From Chitinophaga silvisoli (GTDB lineage Bacteria; Bacteroidota; Bacteroidia; Chitinophagales; Chitinophagaceae): DNA of 64,000 nt. The stretch lies in contig NZ_QTJV01000006.1 of the NCBI RefSeq assembly GCF_003412465.1, positions 248,001 to 312,000 of the forward strand, in the 5' to 3' direction. Under the pieces are notes generated by a model, which was given only the letters and a program-made list of their open reading frames with translations, did no database searches and was not told the DNA's origin. The position numbers were made by a program, and so were the translations under genes. Below, piece after piece: positions 43,206-51,763 of the stretch (positions are counted from its first letter, which is position 1; each line of letters opens with the position of its first letter).

Positions 43206-43319
43206 AAAGAGGTTGTAGCAAAAGTATAATTTCCGGGATTTAATCCGGATTCCTGGTGGAAAGCATTTTCTTTTATTGAATGCTAAATGCTACCAGATTA
43301 CTTTTGATACAACCTCTTT
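43206..43319 (+). repeat. Palindromic intergenic repeat, full-length copy E (two-way terminator)
   Basis: Arms 43206-43226 (AAAGAGGTTGTAGC then AAAAGTA) and 43299-43319 pair with one mismatch in 21. The 72-bp inner part includes GGGATTTAATCCGGATTCCT and GAATGCTAAATGC, shared with copy A, and in part with the truncated copy at 12.9 kb. It lies between the convergent DUF4382 and PVC-type genes. Confidence 0.88.
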
Positions 43320-43352
43320 ATTTTACCAGGGAAGTTAACTCAACCTGTATTT

Positions 43353-45602
43353 TTAATTCAACTCTTCTATCGTAAACGGCTTTTGCCTTCCTTTGTACTT
43401 CTTCCTTATTTCCTGTATATCCTTATCCGTTACCTTCGATCCCTGGTTACTCCAACAATTTCTGATGAAGCTAAGCACCTCCGCAATGTCCTGATCATTG
43501 TATTCATCATTACTTCCAATCCCCGGCATATCTGCACTGATTTCGGGTGCTTTATAGTGTTTTCCATTTACATCAATTGGTCCGGTAAGGCCGTATAACA
43601 CTATGGAAATCAGCCGTTTCTTGTCGCCGGTTACTAACTGTGACTGATTCAGCGGAGGAGCTAAAGATTTGATTCCATCCCCGTCTTTTCCGTGACAGGT
43701 CTGGCAAATATTGGCAAATAACTTTGCTCCTCTTGGATACTCTTTTACGAGTGCATCCGTCATTTTTGCTTTGCGATGATTCTCGATATCTTTTATAATT
43801 GCTTCGAGATGACGACGCATGGCGATGGTGGTATCGCTATTTATCTGAATGAGCTGAGTGAGTAATTGTGATTCTTTCCCAGCATTATTATTGATAATTG
43901 CATCTGCTACATAACGGTCGTTTGCATAGCGTGTCATCAATTTAGTTTGCAGGTCTGCACTGTTAGGCAGGTATGGTAATACCAGCGCAATGTAAGGCGC
44001 GAGGAATACATTTTCTTCCAGTGATGTCAGCAAAGCGGTGGCGGCAGGAGCCTTCACCGAAGGTAGTGCAGCGATGGCCGCAGCCTGTAAGTAAGGGTTC
44101 TTTTGATGGAGCAGGAACTCAATTTCTGAGAATTGCAATGCCCCCAGACCTTCCAGTGTCCATAGTGCATGGATGGCACCATAGGTATTCCCTTCCTGGT
44201 GCAGGCGTTCCTTCAGGTGTGGAATGAGCTGGGTGTAGTGATGATCAATGATCATCTGCTGTGCCTTATCCCTGATCCAGCCGTTCGGATTTTCCAACAG
44301 GGCAAAGAGCTTGTCAGGGTTATTATCCAGTGCCATCGGCCGGATCTTTGCCCCTGCCGGCACAACGCGGTAGATGCGGCCGCAATTGAGTGGGTTGGTC
44401 AGCTTACGACTCTTGATCTCATCTTTGAGATAAGGAGTCAGGTAAGTTTTGTGCTGGATGATCCCGCGGTACATATCTACAATATAAAGGGCACCATCGG
44501 GTGCATCGTAGAGACTTACAGGCCGGAAACGTTCATCATCGCTGGCCAGGAATTCTTTTTTCTGGTAGGCCTGCCGGCCTTTTACGATATAGCCGCTATC
44601 CTGGATAATATTACGTTTGATCAGGTTGCCACAGGGCTCTGCTACAAAGATGTTGTTGTTGTATTCCTTGCCGAGCAGGCCCCCCCTGTATACGAGCGGA
44701 CTACAGGCAGCGGTCATTTCTACCAGTCGCAGACTATCATCGAGGACGCCTTTCATATAACCCCGGTTCACACCTGGTGTCGGGTGAATAGGATATACAC
44801 GGTTGTCCGGAACGATCTTCTCATCATAACCAGCGATGGATTTCTGGTTCGGGTTGCGGGCACCGAGGCCGGGTGGAAAGTAATCGCCAAGCACGTTCTC
44901 AGAGTTATTATTGGAATAGAGACGGCCGAAATTATCCTGGGATATACCCCATTGCCCCCGGAAGTGGGTATCCTGTTTCACCCATTTACCGTTGATCTGG
45001 CGGTAGCGTTTATCAGATTTTGCATTATAGATCCAGTTGTCCATCGCGCGGAGCAGGCCGTTGGGCTGGTGCTCAACGTTGCCCCCTTCAGTGTATTTGT
45101 CATCTACGAGTATGCGCTTGCCGGCGATGTCGTTTTTCACAGGCACGAACCAGAGTTTAGGTGGTTCTGCCAGCAGGAAGCCGCCGGGTACGAGGCAGAT
45201 GGCACGGGGCAGGATCAACGAGTCCAGGAGCACCTTGCGGGTATCAGCAATTCCGTCATGGGTGGTATCCTCCAGGATTACCACTTTGCCATTGGGTACG
45301 TCCTCGCCTGTACCGACAGTATCGGGCATGTAACCCATCATTTCAACGACCCACATACGGCCTTTGTCGTCGAAGGTCATGGCAACGGGAGTTGTGATCA
45401 ACGGTTCCGACGCGACCAGCTGGATTTCGAGTCCTTTTTCAACCTGCATGTGAGAGATAGCGGTTTTGGCATCCAGTACAGGGGATGGACCAAGTTTTTG
45501 TCTCATAGCGGTGGAATCTGCATGTTGATCCTTTGCCGGTCCCGGGCTGGTACAGGCGGAGAGCCAGTAAGCAGCAGCCAGGAAAAGTGTCCAGTTTTTC
45601 AT
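43353..45602 (-). CDS. PVC-type dehydrogenase/cytochrome c lipoprotein
   Basis: 749 residues. The lipoprotein signal (WLSAC, Cys17) is followed by a beta-propeller "membrane-bound dehydrogenase" domain (GLEIQLVASEPLITTPVAMTFDD, RMWVVEMMGYMP), a middle region of HEAT-like helical repeats, and a C-terminal cytochrome c domain with the heme site CQTCHGKDGDG. This layout is typical of large proteins abundant in Planctomycetes and Bacteroidota. It is likely a periplasmic electron-transferring dehydrogenase acting on a sugar or alcohol. The methionine ligand is probably in SADMPGIG. No partner gene is adjacent. Confidence 0.87.
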   Translation of the reverse strand: MKNWTLFLAAAYWLSACTSPGPAKDQHADSTAMRQKLGPSPVLDAKTAISHMQVEKGLEIQLVASEPLITTPVAMTFDDKGRMWVVEMMGYMPDTVGTGEDVPNGKVVILEDTTHDGIADTRKVLLDSLILPRAICLVPGGFLLAEPPKLWFVPVKNDIAGKRILVDDKYTEGGNVEHQPNGLLRAMDNWIYNAKSDKRYRQINGKWVKQDTHFRGQWGISQDNFGRLYSNNNSENVLGDYFPPGLGARNPNQKSIAGYDEKIVPDNRVYPIHPTPGVNRGYMKGVLDDSLRLVEMTAACSPLVYRGGLLGKEYNNNIFVAEPCGNLIKRNIIQDSGYIVKGRQAYQKKEFLASDDERFRPVSLYDAPDGALYIVDMYRGIIQHKTYLTPYLKDEIKSRKLTNPLNCGRIYRVVPAGAKIRPMALDNNPDKLFALLENPNGWIRDKAQQMIIDHHYTQLIPHLKERLHQEGNTYGAIHALWTLEGLGALQFSEIEFLLHQKNPYLQAAAIAALPSVKAPAATALLTSLEENVFLAPYIALVLPYLPNSADLQTKLMTRYANDRYVADAIINNNAGKESQLLTQLIQINSDTTIAMRRHLEAIIKDIENHRKAKMTDALVKEYPRGAKLFANICQTCHGKDGDGIKSLAPPLNQSQLVTGDKKRLISIVLYGLTGPIDVNGKHYKAPEISADMPGIGSNDEYNDQDIAEVLSFIRNCWSNQGSKVTDKDIQEIRKKYKGRQKPFTIEELN

Positions 45603-45858
45603 TTATGAAATCGATTGAAATGACAATTTAGATATAAAATTATATTAAATGCAAGTGATTTTGATAGGGGGTAAATGCTTGGTTACCTAACCAGAACTTT
45701 AGCAGGATCCCCATTTCATTAGAAAAAAACTAAATCCGATTATCCAGGGAAAAAAGTACCCATTTTTACCCCTTAAAAGCTCCTATTTACAGCAATTTCA
45801 TCCTAAGTATTTGCCTATTTGTTTTTATCTTCGCTCCTTACTAGATCTAAATTAGCTT

Positions 45859-47121
45859 ATGGGACGTTTTCAGGGCCTTTTTGGTATTATCCTCATCCTG
45901 GGACTTGCTTACTTATTTTCCAACAACAAAAAGAAGATCAATTTCCGTCTTGTATTTAGTGGTATCGGATTACAGGTAATAATTGCCCTGCTGGTATTTA
46001 AGGTACCACCGGTTTTCCGGTTTTTTCAGTTATTAGGTAAGGCGATGGGTAAGCTGGAGCAGTTTGCCCGTGAAGGTGCGGCTTTTGTGTATGCCGGTAT
46101 AGCGGTGAAACCGACGCCTGATACGATCAGTGATTATGCGCAGAGTGGTTTTGTATTTGCGTTCAATGTGACGGCTGCAATTATCCTGGTCTGTGCGCTG
46201 GTAGCGATCTTTTATCACTTTGGGATTATGCAGCGGATTGTGGCGGTGATTGCCAAAGCGATGAATGTGGTGATGCGTGTGAGTGGTGCGGAGGCTTTGA
46301 GCAATGTGGCGAGTGCATTCGTGGGGCAGATAGAGGCCCAGGTAATGATTCGTCCTTATTTGCCATATATGACCAAAAGTGAGTTGCTGGCATCGATGAG
46401 TGGTAGTCTGGCGTGTATAGCCGGGGGGATCCTGGTAGTGTATTCCAATATGGGCCTGGCTGCGGGCATGGACCTGGCACCAATGCTGATTACGGCGAGT
46501 CTGATGGCGGCACCGGGTGCATTGGTGATTTCGAAGATCGTCTTTCCGGAAACCGAGGAGTCACAGACTATGGGTGTTGTAAAACTGGATGTAAAGAGTC
46601 ATTATGTGAATGTGATTGATGCGATTTCGCATGGTGCGAGTGATGGCTTTAAGATTGCGATGAATGTGATTGCAATGATCATTGGTTTTATTGCCCTGAT
46701 AGCGTTTTTGGACTGGGGCCTGCTGAAGATCGGGCATATATTCAACCCTGAATTTAATTTGAGTCTGAATTATATTTTCGGGAAATTGTTTTATCCGGTA
46801 GCATGGGCGATGGGTGTGCCGAATGGAGATGTAAATAGTGTGGCGACATTGCTGGGCCAGAAGCTGACGGTGAACGAGTTTATTGCGTTTAAGCATTTGA
46901 CGGATAAGACGATCCCGGTGGTTTCTTCTAAAGGCCTGTTGATTGTGAGTGTGGCGATTTGCGGGTTTGCTAATTTTAGTAGTGTGGGAATGCAGATTGG
47001 TGGTATTGGAGTATTGGCACCAGAGAGAAGAGGGGATCTGGCAGCCTTGGGCCTGAAAGCGTTGTTTTGTGGTACACTGGCGAGTTATTTATCAGCGACG
47101 ATTGCAGGGATCCTGATTTAA
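45859..47121 (+). CDS. Concentrative nucleoside transporter (NupC/CNT family)
   Basis: 420 residues with about ten membrane segments. The N-terminal, gate and core motifs of the CNT family are visible: NFRLVFSGIGLQVIIALLVFKVP, VGQIEAQVMIRPYLPYMTKSEL, and near the end GFANFSSVGMQIGGIGVLAPERR. It couples nucleoside uptake to a proton or sodium gradient. It is a single gene with a strong terminator and a promoter-like TATCTTCG about 25 bp before the ATG. Confidence 0.93.
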   Translation: MGRFQGLFGIILILGLAYLFSNNKKKINFRLVFSGIGLQVIIALLVFKVPPVFRFFQLLGKAMGKLEQFAREGAAFVYAGIAVKPTPDTISDYAQSGFVFAFNVTAAIILVCALVAIFYHFGIMQRIVAVIAKAMNVVMRVSGAEALSNVASAFVGQIEAQVMIRPYLPYMTKSELLASMSGSLACIAGGILVVYSNMGLAAGMDLAPMLITASLMAAPGALVISKIVFPETEESQTMGVVKLDVKSHYVNVIDAISHGASDGFKIAMNVIAMIIGFIALIAFLDWGLLKIGHIFNPEFNLSLNYIFGKLFYPVAWAMGVPNGDVNSVATLLGQKLTVNEFIAFKHLTDKTIPVVSSKGLLIVSVAICGFANFSSVGMQIGGIGVLAPERRGDLAALGLKALFCGTLASYLSATIAGILI

Positions 47122-47136
47122 TATTATTCCATATAT

Positions 47137-47173
47137 AAAAAAGGGGGGCGACCAATAGTCGCCCCCCTTTTTT
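47137..47173. terminator. Bidirectional terminator after the nucleoside transporter
   Basis: AAAAAAGGGGGGCGAC (47137-47152) pairs perfectly over 16 bp with 47158-47173, loop of 5 nt. It is placed to serve the convergent DUF4259 gene as well. Confidence 0.92.
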
Positions 47174-47270
47174 ATTGAGGCAGGCAGTAATGCCGCTTGT
47201 ATGACTACAAATAGATAAAGCCTTCTGGCACAAGTCCAAAAGGCTTTCAATCAGGTATTTACAGGTGTAA

Positions 47271-47666
47271 TTAGCTCAGTCTTCTGATCAGCTCATCCTG
47301 TACAGCAAACCACGCTTCTACCTCACCACTGTCTGTATATGTCTGCTTCATTTCAGAATTCAGCTTGATCTTTTCAACTACTGAAATTGCCAGTTTTCTC
47401 AATGCCAGGGTAGCCAGAACGTTTAAAGAATCCAGCTTTTCCAGTGGAGTTTCAGGATAATCTTCACTGGCTTTACCCGTCAGTGCGGCTACTGTTTCAG
47501 CGGCTGCCAATGCGTCTTCGCATTCAGAAGTGTCGAGGAGACCGTCTTTGTTCAATGAGAACTGCAAGGTATCAGCGATCAAGCCTCCATCCTTAGCATC
47601 AATCATTTCAAATACCCAGTCTAGTGAACCATCATTTTCAAAATTTCTGGTACCCCATGTGCCCAT
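47271..47666 (-). CDS. DUF4259 protein
   Basis: 131 residues, acidic and soluble. It begins with MGTWGTRNFENDGSLDWVFEM, the highly conserved N terminus of the DUF4259 family, and contains helices with conserved ALAAAETVAAL. The function is unknown; members of the family often occur near immunity-type proteins. It lies 157 bp downstream of smc on the same strand, and the gap carries a copy of the smc 3' end. Confidence 0.85.
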   Translation of the reverse strand: MGTWGTRNFENDGSLDWVFEMIDAKDGGLIADTLQFSLNKDGLLDTSECEDALAAAETVAALTGKASEDYPETPLEKLDSLNVLATLALRKLAISVVEKIKLNSEMKQTYTDSGEVEAWFAVQDELIRRLS

Positions 47667-47698
47667 AGCTATGTAAGTTTTTTGTTTGGTTGCGTAAA

Positions 47699-47729
47699 GT
47701 TAATTCAGACTTCTGAAATCTAAAAGTTC
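47699..47729 (-). pseudogene. Second copy of the smc 3' end (remnant)
   Basis: On the minus strand this reads GAT TTC AGA AGT CTG AAT TAA, encoding Asp-Phe-Arg-Ser-Leu-Asn-stop, the same last residues as smc itself (GAC TTT AGA AGT TTG AAC TAA). All four differences are synonymous. It lies about 95 bp past the smc stop and is cut off by a stop codon further upstream. Confidence 0.5.
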
Positions 47730-47823
47730 GTACAGCTAATGAATTTTAAAATTTCATGCAGTTGTCAGAAAATAATTTAGAATTCCAGTCCTCAAATTTT
47801 AGTCCAAGCGGCTAAAATTTAAT

Positions 47824-50800
47824 TTAGTTCAAACTTCTAAAGTCCACCGGCACCAGCTTACTCACTCCCGGCTCCTGCATTGTCACCCCATAGATCACAT
47901 CCACTGCCGCCATTGTCTGCTTATTATGCGTGACAATAATAAATTGTGAATTATCTGAAAACTTACGGATCATATTCGTAAACTTCCCAACGTTCGCATC
48001 ATCCAGCGGCGCATCCACCTCATCCAAGATACAGAATGGAGCCGGCTTGATCAGGTAGATGGCAAACAACAACGCTGTTGCCGTCAGGGTCTTCTCCCCC
48101 CCGCTCAACTGTGTGATTGCCGCCGGGCGCTTACCCTTTGGCTTTGCTATGATTTCAATTCCTGTGTCTGCCAGGTTTTCCGGATCACTCAGGATCATAT
48201 CACACTGATCCTCCTCTGTAAACAGCGCTTTGAATACTCTAACAAAGTTTTCCTTCACCTGGTTAAAGGTTTCCAGGAATTTCTGGTTAGCCGTTGCCTC
48301 TACTTCCTGGATCGTGGCCATCAGGGATTCTTTTGCTGTCACGAGGTCATTCTTTTGTTCCAGGATGAACTCATAACGTTTCTTCATCTCCTGGTAGGCT
48401 TCTATCGCTGTTGGGTTGATCTCACCCATATTTTCCAGGCGCTTCTTCAGGCGTTCTGCACTACCCTGCAATTCATCTGCCGGCAATGTAGAGCTACGCA
48501 CTTCATCTATAATCTCATCAAGGTTTACCTTGAACTCCACACTAAGGCGTTCCTTCATGGAGGCCAACTGCAGTTTCAGTTCGTTCACCTTGTCCTTTAT
48601 CACGGTCAGGGCACGGTCCAGTTCTTCACGCGCACGGGTGCGGGTACGGAGACTGGTTTCCTTTTCCTGCAGCATGTTGCGGAAGTTGTAGTATTCCTGG
48701 TCTTTCTCGTTCAGTTCTTTCTCTTCTTCTGCTTTGCGGCGGAAGAGGTCTACCAGACCATCTTCGGCAGCACCCAGCTTGTCTTCGGCAGCGGCGATAT
48801 TGGCGACTGCGTCTTCCAGCTGACTTTTATTGCTGGTGATCTGGTTGTGCAGATCGCTCAGTTGCTTGCGTTTGAAATCCAGTTCCTGGCGCAGGGCCGC
48901 TACTTTGGATTGCTGGCGGGTTTGCTGTAAGTTCTGGTTGTTGAACTGTACGTTTGCCTGGTTGAACTGGGCTTCTGCATCGCTGGCAGCGCGTTCTGCA
49001 TTGACAATGCTGTCATGCAGGGCATGTACCTTTTCGTTCAGATCTTCCAGTTCTTCCCTCACACCGGCTATACTTTCCTGGTTTTGTTCCAGGGATTGCT
49101 GCATTTCGGCCAGGCGTTTATCGCCTGAATCGATGAGGTGACGGAAGTTTTCAATCCTGTTCTGCAGGCCAAACACCTGGTTATTCAGCTGGTTGATCTT
49201 TTCACGCTGCTGGTTGATCTTGTTTTCATTCAGCTGGGTGTTGAAGCCCAGGACTTGATTGTGCTTTTCCTGGATCTGTTCGCGCAGGGAAGCTACGATT
49301 GTCTCCAGAGCACGGATTTCCTCATCCAGTTTCTCGAGGTTCTTGGCACGGCCGAGTTTCTTTCCTTCGAAAGCACCTACGCTACCGCCGCTCATATTGT
49401 ATTTACCACGTACAATGCGGCCGCTCTTTTCGATCACGAGTACATCCTGGTCGGAGAGCTGGTCCCATTCGATTCCTGTTACGTTGTCGGCGATGAATAC
49501 TTTGCCCAGCAGGTAATTGCCCAGACCTTTATAACGTTCGTCGATCTCTACCACATCCAGTGCCGGGATGGTATTGGTTGGGGTAAAGAGCTGGCCGCCC
49601 TGGTGATGGAACTGGTCCAGGATAAAGAAATTGGCTTTACCCTTTTTGTTGTCGTCCAGGAGATTGATTGCCTGAATGGCTTCAGCGGCGTTATTTACAA
49701 CATAATAGTTCAGGTAAGGTTCGAGCAGGTTCTCTACGCAGGTGCGGTAGTCTTCACGACAGAAGAAGATATCGCTGAGAATGGGGGCTTTATTGTTCCA
49801 GTCGGTATTTTTCTTAAGGAATTTGATACTGTCGGGGTAACCTTCCAGGCTGTCAACGAGAGATTTCAGCAGGTCGTACTCGTTCTTTTTCTGATCGAGG
49901 GTACGGTTCTCATCCACCAGTTTATCGCGGAGTCCTTCGATTTCGCCCTGGGTGGTGAGGATCTTGCCTTTGGTCTCTTCCTGGAAAGCAATCATATCTT
50001 CCAGGTCTGCCTTACTATCCAGCAGGGTATCCTGGAGTGCGGCCTTTTCTTCTTCCAGCTGGGTAATTTGCAGCTGGCGGTTGGCTTTTTCTTCCTGGAG
50101 CTGTTGGATGCTGCGCACCAGGTTTTGTACCGAGGTATCAGCTACGGCCACTTTCTTCTCTGCTTCGAACTGCTGGCGTTGCCATTGTTGCTGATCGCGG
50201 CGGAGGGTTTCGAGGGCCAGTTTCTTCTGATTAAAGGATTCCTTCTTTTCATCAACCATGTCCTGCAGGCCTTCCAGTTGGTCCTGGAGGGAATCGAACA
50301 CTTCCTGTTCTTCTGTGACCTGGTTTTCGGTAAAGGCGATGGAGTCGGTGAGACCTTGCAGTTGTCCTTCGGCGTTGGCGAGGAAGGAGCTGATGTTGCG
50401 TTCTCTTTCCTTTAAGTAGGTAAGTTGTTGGGTCGCGAGGTTCTTGTCGTTTTCCTTGGTACGGATGGTGGCAACCAGTTCGTTAAAGGATTTCTGCAGT
50501 ACGGACAGTTCGCGTTCCTTGGCTACGAAGTGCAGTTTATCTTCTTCTACGGAGGCTTCATCTTTGGTGATGTCAGCTTCCAGGGCCAGTTTCTTATCTG
50601 ATTCGGCTTGTTGCTTGTCTGTCAGGTCTTTGAATTCAACATTAAAACCTTCAAGGGCAGCTTTGGCCAGTTCTATAGAGACTTCTCTGTATTCTTTTTT
50701 GATTTCGTAGAAGCGTTCAGCTTTGCGGGCCTGTGCTTCGAGGGTTTTGAGGTTGTTGTTGATTTCGAACAGCAGGTCCTCAATACGGTTCAGGTCACCT

Positions 50801-51354
50801 TCGGTGGCATCGAGCTTAGTCTTGGCCTCCTTTTTACGGGTTTTGTAGATGGAGATACCGGCGGCTTGTTCGAGCATGCGGCGGCGGGAGTTCTCTTTAT
50901 CTTTGATGATATCATCTACCATACCGAGTTCGATGATGGCGTAGGAGTCTGTGCTGACACCGGTATCCATAAAGAGATTATGGATGTCTTTGAGTCGGCA
51001 GGCTACGTCGTTGAGCCGGTATTCGGAATCGCCGTTTTTATAGAATTTGCGGGTGATAGTGACGGTGGTAAACTCAGTAGGGAGTACATTGCGGGTATTC
51101 TCAAACGTGAGGCTTACTTCAGCCATCCCACTGGCGGAGCGGGTTTTGGAGCCGTTGAACACCAGGCCGGATTGGTTTTCAGAGCGGAGATTTGAGATCT
51201 TATGCTCACCGATAACCCATCGGATGGAGTCGATAATATTACTTTTGCCACAGCCGTTGGGGCCTATAACCCCGGTTACACCTTCATCGAAGTGTAAGAC
51301 AGTCTTGTCTGCAAAACTTTTGAAGCCTTTGATTTCTAATGTTTTTAAACGCAC
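47824..51354 (-). CDS. smc: Chromosome segregation protein SMC
   Basis: 1176 residues, the normal length. The Walker A motif GPNGCGKSN is at residues 31-39, followed by two long coiled-coil arms (about 170-500 and 680-1030) separated by the hinge (about 510-660, YPDSIKFLKK, VVEIDERYKGLGNYLLG). The ABC signature LSGGEKTLTA and Walker B CILDEVDAPLDDAN are near the end. It forms the condensin-like complex that compacts and separates chromosomes; ScpA and ScpB are not in the window. The promoter motif TATCTTTG lies 30 bp upstream. Confidence 0.97.
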   Translation of the reverse strand: MRLKTLEIKGFKSFADKTVLHFDEGVTGVIGPNGCGKSNIIDSIRWVIGEHKISNLRSENQSGLVFNGSKTRSASGMAEVSLTFENTRNVLPTEFTTVTITRKFYKNGDSEYRLNDVACRLKDIHNLFMDTGVSTDSYAIIELGMVDDIIKDKENSRRRMLEQAAGISIYKTRKKEAKTKLDATEGDLNRIEDLLFEINNNLKTLEAQARKAERFYEIKKEYREVSIELAKAALEGFNVEFKDLTDKQQAESDKKLALEADITKDEASVEEDKLHFVAKERELSVLQKSFNELVATIRTKENDKNLATQQLTYLKERERNISSFLANAEGQLQGLTDSIAFTENQVTEEQEVFDSLQDQLEGLQDMVDEKKESFNQKKLALETLRRDQQQWQRQQFEAEKKVAVADTSVQNLVRSIQQLQEEKANRQLQITQLEEEKAALQDTLLDSKADLEDMIAFQEETKGKILTTQGEIEGLRDKLVDENRTLDQKKNEYDLLKSLVDSLEGYPDSIKFLKKNTDWNNKAPILSDIFFCREDYRTCVENLLEPYLNYYVVNNAAEAIQAINLLDDNKKGKANFFILDQFHHQGGQLFTPTNTIPALDVVEIDERYKGLGNYLLGKVFIADNVTGIEWDQLSDQDVLVIEKSGRIVRGKYNMSGGSVGAFEGKKLGRAKNLEKLDEEIRALETIVASLREQIQEKHNQVLGFNTQLNENKINQQREKINQLNNQVFGLQNRIENFRHLIDSGDKRLAEMQQSLEQNQESIAGVREELEDLNEKVHALHDSIVNAERAASDAEAQFNQANVQFNNQNLQQTRQQSKVAALRQELDFKRKQLSDLHNQITSNKSQLEDAVANIAAAEDKLGAAEDGLVDLFRRKAEEEKELNEKDQEYYNFRNMLQEKETSLRTRTRAREELDRALTVIKDKVNELKLQLASMKERLSVEFKVNLDEIIDEVRSSTLPADELQGSAERLKKRLENMGEINPTAIEAYQEMKKRYEFILEQKNDLVTAKESLMATIQEVEATANQKFLETFNQVKENFVRVFKALFTEEDQCDMILSDPENLADTGIEIIAKPKGKRPAAITQLSGGEKTLTATALLFAIYLIKPAPFCILDEVDAPLDDANVGKFTNMIRKFSDNSQFIIVTHNKQTMAAVDVIYGVTMQEPGVSKLVPVDFRSLN

Positions 51355-51384
51355 AATTGCTCCTCTTTGTTTTTTTTAAGCCGT

Positions 51385-51392
51385 CAAAGATA
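51385..51392 (-). promoter_or_regulatory. -7 promoter motif of smc
   Basis: TATCTTTG on the minus strand fits TAnnTTTG, 31 bp before the smc ATG. Confidence 0.6.
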
Positions 51393-51514
51393 ACTATGAT
51401 TTCTCTGATTTCTTGTATCAGATTTGCCATTCACAGCACAATTATGTTTCCAGTCATTATTTTTTCAAAGAAAGCAGTAATTTATAATAGATGGACATGT
51501 CGGGGGAAATTTAA

Positions 51515-51534
51515 TTATACACAGGTGTGTATAA
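51515..51534. promoter_or_regulatory. Operator-like inverted repeat
   Basis: TTATACACA (51515-51523) and TGTGTATAA (51526-51534) are perfectly complementary with a 2-bp centre, and flanking AAATTT/ATTT extends the symmetry. A regulator binding site between the divergent smc and FUSC genes is likely; no regulator gene is adjacent. Confidence 0.5.
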
Positions 51535-51670
51535 ATTTCAGACAGGTTGTTGACGATCATTGCTTTAGATGAATTATAATGATGGGTTAGCCGATATGGT
51601 ATGGACTAACAGGGGGCACAAATTAGGGATTTTTTCCATTTTATGCTAAAATTTAAAATGGGCATCAGGC

Positions 51671-51704
51671 CAACTATTCCAGCCCTAAAGCCCCGGAATA
51701 GTTG
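51671..51704. other. Stem-loop upstream of the FUSC gene
   Basis: CAACTATTCC (51671-51680) and GGAATAGTTG (51695-51704) form a perfect 10-bp stem with a 14-nt loop and no T-run, about 34 bp before the -7 motif. It could be an operator or cruciform. Confidence 0.45.
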
Positions 51705-51737
51705 GGGGTCCACCACCGGGTATAATCTTTGAATGAC

Positions 51738-51745
51738 TATCTTTG
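51738..51745 (+). promoter_or_regulatory. -7 promoter motif of the FUSC gene
   Basis: TATCTTTG fits TAnnTTTG, 18 bp before the ATG at 51764. This supports that ATG over a TTG at 51743 that lies inside the motif. Confidence 0.6.
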
Positions 51746-51763
51746 CACATATTTAATTTCTAC

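Larger units (their letters stand above)
51355..51763. other. Divergent intergenic region between smc and the FUSC gene
   Basis: 409 bp with the two promoters, the quasi-palindrome at 51515-51534 and the stem-loop at 51671-51704. No coding sequence is seen. Confidence 0.65.
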
